Origin: Legionella_C sp963803545
GTDB taxonomy: Bacteria; Pseudomonadota; Gammaproteobacteria; Legionellales; Legionellaceae
Reading direction: 5' to 3'
DNA length: 64,000 nucleotides
NCBI GenBank assembly: GCA_963803545.1
Contig: CAWDMX010000002.1
Location: 1 to 64,000, forward strand
Both the position numbers and the translations under genes were made by a program. The notes beneath the pieces were generated by a model that saw only the letters and a program-made list of their open reading frames with translations, ran no database searches and had not been told where the DNA came from. Below, in pieces: positions 1-8,382 of the stretch. Every line of letters begins with the position of its first letter. Position 1 is the first letter of the stretch.

Positions 1-1
1 T

Positions 2-542
2 ATTGATTCTACGGGGTTGAAACGCTTTGGCCGTGATGAATGGCACCAAGAGCGGCATAAAGTAAGTGCTCGACGTTCTTGGCGTAAAGCTCATTTTGGT
101 ATCGACGAAAACCATTACATTCAGACAGCAATGCTAACCGATAGGTTCACAACCGACGACGAAGTTGTCGATGATTTGCTAGATCAGATTGATACTGATG
201 TGACACAGTTTACCGGAAATGGAGCATACGATTCGTCTATGATGAGGCACTCGCCGAACGCTGATGTGATTACCCCTCCAGCTAAAAATGCACAATGCCC
301 ACCCTATGAGAAACCGTAATATCGCTGAAATTAACGCAAACGGGCGAATGAACTGGCAGAGGGCTCGTAATTATGGCCAGCGCAACTACTCTGAGCTCGG
401 TGTACAGCGATATAAACGAATATTGGGTAGGGCTGTACACGCTAGAATTATGCCAAATCAAAAGCAGGAATTCATAATTGGTTGTGGCGTGCTCAATAAA
501 GTGACCAGCCTTGGTATGCCAGACAGTTTTCGCGTTGCATAA
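2..542 (+). pseudogene. IS5-family transposase, 3' part, frameshifted
   Basis: The open frame enters from the left edge and reads IDSTGLKRFG..., the first catalytic Asp block of IS5-family (IS903-like) DDE transposases. The second Asp block reads GNGAYDSS near position 220. The frame ends at 319, while the continuation (YGQRNYSELGVQRYKRI, with the catalytic Glu, then IIGCGVLNK and SLGMP) lies in another frame that runs to 542. Two overlapping frames sharing one homologous protein indicate a frameshift around 288-319. The N-terminal half lies outside the window. A programmed frameshift is possible but unlikely, because I see no slippery heptamer. Probably inactive. Confidence 0.85.
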
Positions 543-569
543 ATTCGCCTAATGAAAACCAATCGTATA

Positions 570-585
570 GCGTTGCAACAAAGCC
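570..585 (+). mobile_element. right terminal inverted repeat of the IS5-family element
   Basis: About 30 bases after the transposase stop the sequence reads gcgttgcaacaaagcc. Its reverse complement begins GGCTTTGTTG, the same start as the ends of IS903-type elements as I remember them. This probably marks the right boundary of the insertion sequence. The left end is outside the window, so the target duplication cannot be checked. Confidence 0.6.
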
Positions 586-684
586 CATTAACGTCAATTT
601 TTCCAAGGTGGTGTGATCCCAATTGCTGTTTTAGGCTGCGCCTCAGTAAATAGGGGGCACTAGGAACCGATGACGGCCCTACTC

Positions 685-713
685 TTGACTATACTTGTAT
701 GGGTTTATTCTAA
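685..713 (+). promoter_or_regulatory. candidate sigma-70 promoter of the ferritin-like gene
   Basis: TTGACT at 685-690 is a good -35 hexamer. Either TTCTAA (708-713, 17-bp spacer) or TATTCT (706-711, 15-bp spacer) could be the -10. Transcription would start near 720, about 75 bases before the ATG at 797. It is the only convincing -35 between the insertion element and the gene. This is a pattern reading only. Confidence 0.35.
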
Positions 714-796
714 TTGTAAAAAGTCGTCCCTTCTATTTTTATAAAATGGTGTAGATGGTAATATAGTCTTTCATTTTGCAATAAATAAGGAAAATT

Positions 797-1351
797 ATGA
801 ACGCAAATAAATTTATTATTGATATTCAAGCCATTCGTCAGCAGGCAAAAAAAAATCTGCAAAAAGGCGCTATTACTGCTAATTATCAACTTGATTTGCC
901 CACTATTCATGAGATGCTCAACGCGGCTTTGGCTACTGAAATGATCTGCTGTTTGCGTTATAAACAGCATTATTATAAAGCCACTGAAATTGGCGCAACG
1001 ATTGCAGCGAATGAGTTTTTAGAACACTCCAACCAAGAGCAGCAGCATGCCGACCAGCTTGCCGACCGTTTAGTGCAGCTTGGCGGGCAACCAAATTTCA
1101 ATCCTTCTGAGTTTTCAGATCGTGCCCATGCGCAATACATTGATTGCGAAACTATAGGTGAAATGGTTAAGGAAAACTTAATAGCAGAACGAATTGCGAT
1201 TGATACCTATCGAGAAATGGCGGTTTTCATAGGGGATAAAGATCCAACTACGCGAAAGCTTATTGAATTTATCTTAGGAGTAGAAGAAGAGCATGCGGAC
1301 GATCTGTTGGATCTTGCTGCAGAATACGAGGTTGACCTTACAACCGCCTAA
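797..1351 (+). CDS. ferritin-like / bacterioferritin-type diiron protein
   Basis: This 184-aa protein has the four-helix ferritin-like pattern. Glu sits in helix A (LATEMICCLRY). Helix B has an ExxH-type ligand set (EFLEHSNQEQQHADQLADRL), helix C a Glu (ENLIAERIAIDTYREM) and helix D a second ExxH (GVEEEHADDLLDL). Such proteins oxidise and store iron or protect against peroxide in the cytoplasm. It resembles bacterioferritin and related ferritin-like proteins more than Dps. I could not confirm a haem-ligand Met, so the subfamily stays open. The ATG has aagga about 7 bases upstream. It is monocistronic, with a terminator just downstream. Confidence 0.8.
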   Translation: MNANKFIIDIQAIRQQAKKNLQKGAITANYQLDLPTIHEMLNAALATEMICCLRYKQHYYKATEIGATIAANEFLEHSNQEQQHADQLADRLVQLGGQPNFNPSEFSDRAHAQYIDCETIGEMVKENLIAERIAIDTYREMAVFIGDKDPTTRKLIEFILGVEEEHADDLLDLAAEYEVDLTTA

Positions 1352-1402
1352 GTGCTGCTCCAGAAGATTACCAGGTATTTTGACTATCTGGTAATCTAAA
1401 AA

Positions 1403-1430
1403 ACGCCGGTTTTGCGGCGTATATTTTTTA
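1403..1430 (+). terminator. intrinsic terminator after the ferritin-like gene
   Basis: Stem acgccg (1403-1408) pairs with cggcgt (1415-1420) across a 6-base loop and is followed by atatttttt. It lies 52 bases past the stop of the ferritin-like gene, a standard Rho-independent layout. Confidence 0.75.
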
Positions 1431-2021
1431 AAAAATAAGCCCTCAGCCAACAGATATTCGAACCTTCCGTTCTAAAATGCTGAGCGATTTTGTTTATAAC
1501 TGATTATGAAATAAGGTGAAAATCTCTTTTTCATCCCCTCGCAAACACCTCAACGTAGCGCGAAAAAATGGGCACTAATTTCTTAGGCGCTATAAACTCA
1601 CAAAAAATGGGCAGTATCCAAATCATTTAAGTCAACGTCCGTAAGCCTTAGCTTGAGTTCTGCGACAGCCCAAGCTTACCTGAATGGTTAACTAAAACCA
1701 GGTTATTCGGGTCTATCGGCTGTCAATGGCTGAGGCTAAGATATGCGGACGTCGACCCGGTTAGTAATGAAACTTCAAAAACACCGCCCCCCGTTATCCG
1801 AAAACCGGAAATCTAAAAAACGCCACCACGTACAGCATTATTTAAACACTCCCATTTTCGTAGGCCTGCCCAGAACTTGAGATAATTAACCGAATGCCAC
1901 TGCTTTGGGCAGTATTCTTTAAGGCTCTCTTAAGGTACAAGTGATATATTGCCACTAAATTAGGCAGAATTACCACATATTTTGCTGTATTTTTTATTTC
2001 AATAACTTAAAGGTATGTATT
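1431..2021. other. long non-coding stretch between ferritin-like gene and unknown ORF
   Basis: About 590 bases with no credible reading frame. It contains the foldback at 1631-1756 and several copies of a short word related to tgggca(g/c)t (near 1569, 1608 and 1908). The last 30 bases before 2022 hold aaaggtatgtattATG, which gives the next gene its ribosome binding site. With the insertion-sequence remnant nearby, the stretch looks like accessory or decayed mobile DNA. Confidence 0.5.
1631..1756. repeat. about 126-nt imperfect palindrome (foldback)
   Basis: The two arms pair nearly end to end. 1631-1641 pairs with 1746-1756 (10 of 11), 1647-1652 with 1735-1740 (6 of 6), and 1664-1670 gacagcc with 1718-1724 ggctgtc (7 of 7). 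Shorter pairs lie nearer the centre (cctgaat with attcggg by way of a G-T pair). No T-run follows either arm, so it is not a simple terminator. It could be a miniature transposable element, a recombination-site-like foldback or a structured RNA. None is proven. Confidence 0.6.
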
Positions 2022-3290
2022 ATGAGCCAAATTGACCACGTAACTCCTGTTAAATCAAGTGCTAGTAGAGTGAACAATATAGTGGAAAATAGTTTAAAAT
2101 ATTCTATTGACGAATTTTCACGCATTCATACTTCCTTAGCGAGTAAAGCTACGATGTTAATAGCGGCCTTAAACGACCCCCTCATCGACACTCTTTCTGC
2201 TGAAGAACAAAGTATAATTGATAAACTTAAGACCCATCTTTTGGTATTAACTCAGAATGATAATGACTTTTCGGAGGTGTTCCGGTTAGAGCCAGGTACC
2301 GACTTACACTTAAAAGAGACCTTCACTAAGCTTAATAATTTTTTGGCCTCCACAGAGCAAAATCAACTATTTAAACAGCATATAATAGGCTGTTTTTGGA
2401 TTGCAAAAAATTACCTCCCTATATCCAACATTTTCATCAAACTGGATATTAAAAGTCCAGCCATCAGGGGTGCTCTTATATCACCAATACAACATCTTCC
2501 TAGACTCCACTTGTTTACCTTAGAGTGGGTGAAGCAAACAAAACATACTAATTTAAACGAAATAGTTATAAGTATTAGTCGAAAGTTTAAAAGATTAGCT
2601 ACTAGTCTCAATCAAATTATAAAAGCTGATGAATGCAGCCAACACCAACAAGCACAAGCGAATTCAATTGCAACGACTCTTAGTCGCTATTTTCAATCTT
2701 TTGCTACTAAAGCGGAACACTCAGTTGATTTTTTAGAAACTAGCTTTCTACTGGAGCCTGCTGTTACTCAAAGTCTTGAACAAAGTTTTATTGAGGGATC
2801 TTTATTAGATAAGCTTAACGCCTTAGTTGATCAGGAAGAGGAGCAGAAGGAAGAGGGGGAAAACGATTGCTACAAAGTTCTAGAAGAGACTGTGAGGGGT
2901 TTAGAAACTTCGCTAGTACCTCTGTCTTATTTTTCAGAGAAGCAACAAAAGGGGGAAGAAGTTCCGCATGAAGCTCCATCTGTGAATATAAAAAATGCGT
3001 CGACTTCTCATAACTTTTTTTCTCCAGGGAAAAAAGTAGCTGCTGGTGCGAGTGTAGCCGGATTGGGTTTAATGAGTGCAGGAGTCGGAATTGCGGCTGG
3101 GAAATTTTGTGCAGCCTTCATGGCGACAACATTTACTTTAGTCGGAGTTACCCTACCCGTTGCAGGCGTCGCTTTAATAATTGCTGCTGCCGTGCTTAGT
3201 CTTATAGGAACAGGGTTAATGGCTAAAGGCTTGTACGATCAATACCAAGAGGTGAAAGAATTATCAAACTCGGTAACCATAGACTGGTAG
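2022..3290 (+). CDS. unrecognised 422-aa protein with C-terminal hydrophobic hairpin
   Basis: I recognise no family. The first 270 residues are mostly polar and look helical. An acidic segment follows (about residues 268-285, rich in Glu and Gln), then a Ser/Pro-rich linker. A long Ala/Gly/Val-rich hydrophobic stretch (about 337-402) could form two membrane-spanning helices, with a short polar tail ending in IDW. There is no signal peptide. The ATG has aaagg about 9 bases upstream. It stands alone, between non-coding DNA next to an insertion-sequence remnant and parE on the other strand. In a bacterium with a Dot/Icm system, a large orphan protein with a membrane hairpin is a reasonable effector candidate, but that is inference only. 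Confidence 0.7.
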   Translation: MSQIDHVTPVKSSASRVNNIVENSLKYSIDEFSRIHTSLASKATMLIAALNDPLIDTLSAEEQSIIDKLKTHLLVLTQNDNDFSEVFRLEPGTDLHLKETFTKLNNFLASTEQNQLFKQHIIGCFWIAKNYLPISNIFIKLDIKSPAIRGALISPIQHLPRLHLFTLEWVKQTKHTNLNEIVISISRKFKRLATSLNQIIKADECSQHQQAQANSIATTLSRYFQSFATKAEHSVDFLETSFLLEPAVTQSLEQSFIEGSLLDKLNALVDQEEEQKEEGENDCYKVLEETVRGLETSLVPLSYFSEKQQKGEEVPHEAPSVNIKNASTSHNFFSPGKKVAAGASVAGLGLMSAGVGIAAGKFCAAFMATTFTLVGVTLPVAGVALIIAAAVLSLIGTGLMAKGLYDQYQEVKELSNSVTIDW

Positions 3291-3421
3291 TGGGCTTCTT
3301 CGTCTAAACTCTGTATTGGGTTCCTTAATAAAACAGTCATTTTTGGACTTTAATTCAGGATAGGTACCCTAAAAGAGCCGTAAAACTACTAAAGTACTCC
3401 ATTGAATGAATACTGCCCACA

Positions 3422-3451
3422 GCACAACTGAAGTTCTAGCTTCAGTTGTGC
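3422..3451. repeat. perfect 12-bp inverted repeat between convergent genes
   Basis: gcacaactgaag (3422-3433) and cttcagttgtgc (3440-3451) pair perfectly across a 6-base centre. It lies in the 249-base gap between the stop of the 422-aa gene and the stop of parE. Neither side is followed by a clear T-run. A bidirectional transcription stop is the simplest reading but is not canonical. Confidence 0.5.
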
Positions 3452-3539
3452 ATTCACTGTCCGTTAAAAATGGGGGGTAGCGATACTAATGGCAGATAAG
3501 CCATCGAACACCTCGATTCAAGGCCAACCTACGGTTTTT

Positions 3540-5420
3540 TTAAACCTCAGCAAGGTTTCCTTTTATCTCTAACCAGGATTTGCGATCCGCGGCTCTTTTT
3601 TTAGCAAGCATCATATCCATCATTTGCATGGTATAAGCCTCATCATCCAAGGTGAGTTGGATGAGGCGTCGGGTATTTGGGTCCATTGTTGTTTCGCGTA
3701 ATTGCAACGGATTCATTTCGCCCAATCCCTTAAATCGTTGCACGTTTATTTTAGACTTTTGCGTTTGCTGCAGTTGCTCGGTAATGCGTACGCGCTCTTC
3801 ATCGTCCAAGGCGTAATGCACAATTTTACCCGCATCAATTCGGTACAGTGGGGGCATTGCTACGAACACATGACCGGCCATAACTACCGGCTTGAAGTGA
3901 CGCAAAAATAAGGCGCACAATAGGGTCGCAATGTGGGCACCATCGGAGTCAGCGTCGGCGAGGATGCATAATTTTCCGTAGCGTAAACCACCTAAATCTG
4001 CGGATCCCGGGTCCACGCCCAGAGCTACTGAAATATCGTGAATTTCTTGGGAAGCAAGTACCTGCGCTGAATCAACCTCCCAGGTATTTAAAATTTTGCC
4101 GCGTAAGGGTAGTATTGCTTGAAAGTCCTTGTTGCGCGCTTGCTTAGCCGAGCCACCAGCCGAATCCCCTTCTACTAAAAATAGTTCAGAATACGTGAGA
4201 TCTTGTTGCAAACAATCGGCAAGCTTACCTGGCAAAGCAGGCCCCTGACTTACCCTTTTTCGAGCAACTTGTTTGGCCTGCTTTAGCCTTTTCTGCGCGC
4301 GTTCAATAGTGAAGTTCGCAATCAGTTCACCTTGGCTGCGGTGCTGGTTTAACCAAACCGAAAAAGCATCTTTTACAATGTTTGCAACCACGGCGGCCGT
4401 TTGTCGCGAACTCAACCGTTCTTTCGTTTGTCCTGCAAATTGCGGCTCTTTCATTTTTACCGAGAGCACGTAACGGCAGGGCTCCCATAAATCGTCTGCG
4501 GCTAACTTTACTCCCCGTGGAAGCAGATTACGCATTTCACAAAAACCATTTAATGCGTCAAATAATCCAGAGCGTAAACCGTTTACATGAGTACCGCCCT
4601 GAGCGGTTGGAATTAAGTTAACATAGCTTTCATTAGCGCTCGTTGAAACAGTAGCCGACCAGGCAACCGCCCAATCTACCGCTGAATCACGGTCGCTGTG
4701 TTCACCTGAAAAAGGCTCTTCGGGGTAATAGTCCGAAGGTAACGATTGGCGTAGATAGTCGGTTAATCCTTTTTCATAACACCAATGAGTTCTTTCATTA
4801 GTGACTTTATTGATAAACGTCATGGAAAGGCCGGGACACAAAACGGCCTTTGCACGCAACACATGAGTAAGCTGTTTTACAGAAAATCGAGGGGAGTCAA
4901 AATATTTAGCATTCGGCCAAAAATGAATACGGGTTCCGGTTTCTCTTTTTTTCGCAACCCCAATTTCGGTAAGCTCGGAAGTTTTATCACCATTCTCAAA
5001 CTGCATTTGATACACTAAACTGTTGCGCTTGATGGTAACCCGTACGCGCGAGGAAAGCGCATTAACAACAGAGACACCAACACCATGCAAGCCTCCTGAA
5101 AAAGAGTAGTTTTTATCAGAGAATTTTCCGCCGGCGTGAAGCCGTGTCATTATAACCTCAACACCGCTTAGACCCAGTTGCGGATGGATATCAACAGGCA
5201 TCCCTCGGCCGTTGTCCTCTACTTCTAACGAACCATCCTCGTGAAGGCTAACAATAATTGTGCTTGCAAACCCCACCATAACCTCGTCGACACTGTTATC
5301 AATAACCTCTTGGCCTAGATGATTAGGCCGTTCAGTATTGGTATACATGCCGGGTCGGCGCTGAACAGGTTCAAGGCCACTGAGTACTTCAATGGCTTCG
5401 GCGTTGTAGTTATCGCTCAT
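3540..5420 (-). CDS. parE: DNA topoisomerase IV subunit B (ParE)
   Basis: A 626-aa type IIA topoisomerase B subunit of ParE length. It is shorter than GyrB, which carries an insert. The GHKL ATPase motifs are NSVDEVMVG, DNGRGMPVDIHP and GGLHGVGVSVVNALS. The transducer domain is followed by the TOPRIM domain with LVEGDSAGGSAKQARNK, LPLRGKILN and the metal site DADSDGAHI. The C-terminus has the QRFKGLGEMNP and LRETTMDPNTRRL signatures. With ParC (not in the window) it decatenates daughter chromosomes. The leading SDNYNAEAIEVLSGLEPVQRRPGMY matches ParE. It is transcribed with the apbC and proS genes behind it, at about an 80-base gap. Confidence 0.95.
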   Translation of the reverse strand: MSDNYNAEAIEVLSGLEPVQRRPGMYTNTERPNHLGQEVIDNSVDEVMVGFASTIIVSLHEDGSLEVEDNGRGMPVDIHPQLGLSGVEVIMTRLHAGGKFSDKNYSFSGGLHGVGVSVVNALSSRVRVTIKRNSLVYQMQFENGDKTSELTEIGVAKKRETGTRIHFWPNAKYFDSPRFSVKQLTHVLRAKAVLCPGLSMTFINKVTNERTHWCYEKGLTDYLRQSLPSDYYPEEPFSGEHSDRDSAVDWAVAWSATVSTSANESYVNLIPTAQGGTHVNGLRSGLFDALNGFCEMRNLLPRGVKLAADDLWEPCRYVLSVKMKEPQFAGQTKERLSSRQTAAVVANIVKDAFSVWLNQHRSQGELIANFTIERAQKRLKQAKQVARKRVSQGPALPGKLADCLQQDLTYSELFLVEGDSAGGSAKQARNKDFQAILPLRGKILNTWEVDSAQVLASQEIHDISVALGVDPGSADLGGLRYGKLCILADADSDGAHIATLLCALFLRHFKPVVMAGHVFVAMPPLYRIDAGKIVHYALDDEERVRITEQLQQTQKSKINVQRFKGLGEMNPLQLRETTMDPNTRRLIQLTLDDEAYTMQMMDMMLAKKRAADRKSWLEIKGNLAEV

Positions 5421-5500
5421 GAGTTTTTATTGGCTTGGGAAAAGAGGCTAAGTTTACCACGGATTTAAAATGAATAGGGAGAACGGCGCGAGATAAATGC

Positions 5501-6577
5501 TCACAGCTCAACTTTTACAGAAGGCATGCTGTGGGAGTAATTGCGTGGTTTTTTGGATAAATACACCCCCGCTTTAAGAGCAATTTTCATAAATAAAGCA
5601 GCGGTAGCGTTATTTTGGGTGGCTATAGGTACACCGGCATCGCTTTGAATTCCTATAGCTTTATCCAGTGGTAAATGACCCAAAATAGGCGTTGCAAACG
5701 CGCTACTTAGAGACGCTCCACCGCCTGAACCAAATAAAGTATCCGTATTGCCGCAGGAGGAGCAGGTATGCGTTGACATATTTTCAATGATGCCCAGCAC
5801 ATCAATATTTGTTTTAGCAAACATATGCAACGCTTTCTGGGCATCCATCGTGGCCACGGTCTGGGGTGTGGTTACAACAATTGCAGCCGTTAAGGGAATT
5901 TTTTGCACCAGACTAAGTTGTATATCTCCTGTGCCTGGAGGCAAGTCAATCAACAGGTAATCTAAATCGTGCCATAAAGTGCTGTCAATCATTTGCAACA
6001 GCGACTTAGCAAGCATTGGCCCTCGCCAAATTAAGGCTTCATCGGCGGCACCCAAATAACCGATAGACATGGCTTGTAATCCATGAGCGCAGACCGGTAA
6101 ATACTTACCGTTTTCAATTTTTACAGCATCGTGCGCCCCTAATAATAAAGGAATACTTGGCCCATAAATATCGGCGTCTAAAATACCAACCCGTGCACCC
6201 GCTCTTTCTAAAGCCGTAGCTAGATTAACAGCAACAGAGGATTTACCGACGCCGCCTTTACCGGATGCAATAGCAATGGTATTTTTTATTGCGCGCAAAC
6301 TCTTGCCCACTAATTGGGTGCTGTGGGATTTAATCTGCGCTTTTATCAAAACGGTTATCTGATAGTGCGGGAGGGCGGCGTTGAGGCTTTTTTGCACAAT
6401 GGGTCGTAGTGAAAACTCCAAAGGAAGGCACGGAAAGTCGGCACAAATACAGACTAATAAATCGGTAGTATTGTCCGGGGTTTCAATGGTTATTGAAAGA
6501 TTCAGGTCGCTAACGGGGCATTCAAGCCAGCTATCGACGCAATTATTAATAATAGACTGTACTTTTTCTAGCAACAT
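5501..6577 (-). CDS. apbC: iron-sulfur cluster carrier ATPase, Mrp/ApbC family
   Basis: About 358 aa. An N-terminal DUF59/MIP18-like domain is followed by a deviant Walker A P-loop (SGKGGVGKSSVAVN), a Walker B region (LLIDLPPGTGD) and a CxxC pair (TCSSCGNTD) that binds the bridging 4Fe-4S cluster in this family. The protein transfers Fe-S clusters to apo-enzymes. The longer frame begins at a TTG at 6637 inside the 3' end of proS. I prefer the ATG at 6577 (MLLEKVQSIIN), which has aggaa about 9-10 bases upstream and the usual family N-terminus. Confidence 0.88.
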   Translation of the reverse strand: MLLEKVQSIINNCVDSWLECPVSDLNLSITIETPDNTTDLLVCICADFPCLPLEFSLRPIVQKSLNAALPHYQITVLIKAQIKSHSTQLVGKSLRAIKNTIAIASGKGGVGKSSVAVNLATALERAGARVGILDADIYGPSIPLLLGAHDAVKIENGKYLPVCAHGLQAMSIGYLGAADEALIWRGPMLAKSLLQMIDSTLWHDLDYLLIDLPPGTGDIQLSLVQKIPLTAAIVVTTPQTVATMDAQKALHMFAKTNIDVLGIIENMSTHTCSSCGNTDTLFGSGGGASLSSAFATPILGHLPLDKAIGIQSDAGVPIATQNNATAALFMKIALKAGVYLSKKPRNYSHSMPSVKVEL

Positions 6578-6608
6578 CGCAAAATTTCCTGAAGGCACAC
6601 CTGCCGTG

Positions 6609-8315
6609 TTAAGAACATACGGACTCAATAAAGGCAACCGCGTCCTCTAACGCTATGAGCTCTGACTCGCTCGCTTGACGCGCTTTGTATTCAACGTGGT
6701 TGTTTTGTAGGTTTCTATCGCCTACGACAATCCGATGCGCAATGCCGATAAGTTCGTTGTCGGCGAATAAAATACCGGGACGTTCGTCCCGATCGTCAAT
6801 TAAAACGTCGATCCCTTTCTTCAGCAGCTGTTGGTACAAGGTTTCGGTAGTATCCATGACGCGCGAACAGCGCTTGCCGTTCACGGGAATAATGACAACG
6901 GTAAAGGGCGCAATAGCCATTGGCCATACAATTCCTTTTTCATCGTAGTTTTGTTCAATAGCGGCAGCTACTAAGCGACTAACCCCCAAGCCATAACACC
7001 CCATAAGCATGGTTTGCAGTTCACCGTGCTCGTTTATAACCTGGGCTTTCATGGCTTGAGCGTACTTGTTGCCCAATTGAAACACATGACCCACTTCAAT
7101 GCCGCGGCAACAGGCAAGCGTTCCTTTACCATCAGGGCTTAAATCCCCAACCTTCACATTACGCAGATCAAATCCTTCTGCTTGTATGCCGTCGTTATCC
7201 CAATTAACATTGATAAAATGTTTGTCGGCCTCGTTCGCACCACAACAAAAATTATTTAAAGCCAGGGCATGAAAATCGGCAATGATAGGAATGGGTAAAT
7301 GAAACGGCCCGAGCGAGCCTACCGGCGCGTGTAGACTTTTTAAAATGGTCGCCTCATCAATAAAGGTGAGAGGGGCGAGAACTAAAGGATGTTTACACGC
7401 TTTAACTTCATTCAATTCATCATCACCACGGATAACTAAGGCAACGAGAGGATGGTGTTTCCCGGCGACAATTAAAGTTTTAACGAGCGTATTTGCCGCA
7501 CAATTAAGATGGGCTGCAACCTCTGAAATAGTTTTGAGATTGGGTGTGTCCACAACGCTTCGTGTTTTAGGTTTGCTACGATTGCAACGAACGGGTTGAA
7601 TGCTTGTTGCTTGCTCTATATTTGCTGCATAGTCACTAGCCGTGCTGTAAAAAATAGTATCCTCGCCACTCTCGGCAAGCACCTGAAACTCATGCGAGGC
7701 TAACCCTCCAATCGCACCAGTATCCGCCTCAACCGCTCGAAAAGTTAGACCAATTTTAGTTAAGACAGCGGTATAAGTCGCGTACATTAGGTCGTAGGTC
7801 TTTTGTAAAGACGCCTCATCGAGGTGAAAAGAGTAGGCATCTTTCATAATGAATTCACGGGCGCGCATCACACCAAAACGAGGGCGAATTTCATCACGAA
7901 ATTTTGTTTGAATTTGATAAAAATTGACGGGCAACTGCTTATAGGAACGCAACTCATTCCGAATGAGGTCGGTTATTACTTCTTCATGGGTAGGTCCGAA
8001 GCAATAGTGGCGCTCATTACTATCGGTCATTTTCAGCAGCAGGTCACCAAAGGTATCCCAGCGCATTGTTTCTTGCCAAAGTTCAGCCGGTTGAATTGCC
8101 GGCATTAAAACCTCTAGGGCGCCAGCGGCATTCATTTCGGTGCGTACTATGGCTTCTATTTTGCGCAAAACTTTTAGGCCTAAAGGCAGCCAGGAATAAA
8201 GCCCCGCACCAAGCTTTCGAATCAAACCCGCCCGTATCATTAATTGGTGCGATACAATTTCCGCATCCTTGGGTGTTTCTTTCAGTGTTGCAGTAAACCA
8301 TTGGGAGGCGCGCAT
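6609..8315 (-). CDS. proS: prolyl-tRNA synthetase (bacterial type)
   Basis: This 568-aa class II synthetase charges tRNA-Pro. It starts MRASQWF, as bacterial ProRS does. Motif 2 is in FRDEIRPRFGVMRAREFIMKDAYSFH and motif 3 in GCYGLGVSRLVAAAIEQN. Between them (about residues 225-380) lies the YbaK-like editing insertion (INS) domain, which removes mischarged alanine. The C-terminus has the anticodon-binding domain (DVLIDDRDERPGILFADNELIG). SD-like caggaaaa precedes the ATG. Length and domain order are standard. Confidence 0.96.
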   Translation of the reverse strand: MRASQWFTATLKETPKDAEIVSHQLMIRAGLIRKLGAGLYSWLPLGLKVLRKIEAIVRTEMNAAGALEVLMPAIQPAELWQETMRWDTFGDLLLKMTDSNERHYCFGPTHEEVITDLIRNELRSYKQLPVNFYQIQTKFRDEIRPRFGVMRAREFIMKDAYSFHLDEASLQKTYDLMYATYTAVLTKIGLTFRAVEADTGAIGGLASHEFQVLAESGEDTIFYSTASDYAANIEQATSIQPVRCNRSKPKTRSVVDTPNLKTISEVAAHLNCAANTLVKTLIVAGKHHPLVALVIRGDDELNEVKACKHPLVLAPLTFIDEATILKSLHAPVGSLGPFHLPIPIIADFHALALNNFCCGANEADKHFINVNWDNDGIQAEGFDLRNVKVGDLSPDGKGTLACCRGIEVGHVFQLGNKYAQAMKAQVINEHGELQTMLMGCYGLGVSRLVAAAIEQNYDEKGIVWPMAIAPFTVVIIPVNGKRCSRVMDTTETLYQQLLKKGIDVLIDDRDERPGILFADNELIGIAHRIVVGDRNLQNNHVEYKARQASESELIALEDAVAFIESVCS

Positions 8316-8382
8316 AACTTTTTCCTGTAAAATAATTTTTTAATGTTAAACACGGGAGCTCAAGCCTTGTAAGCACCTTGTA

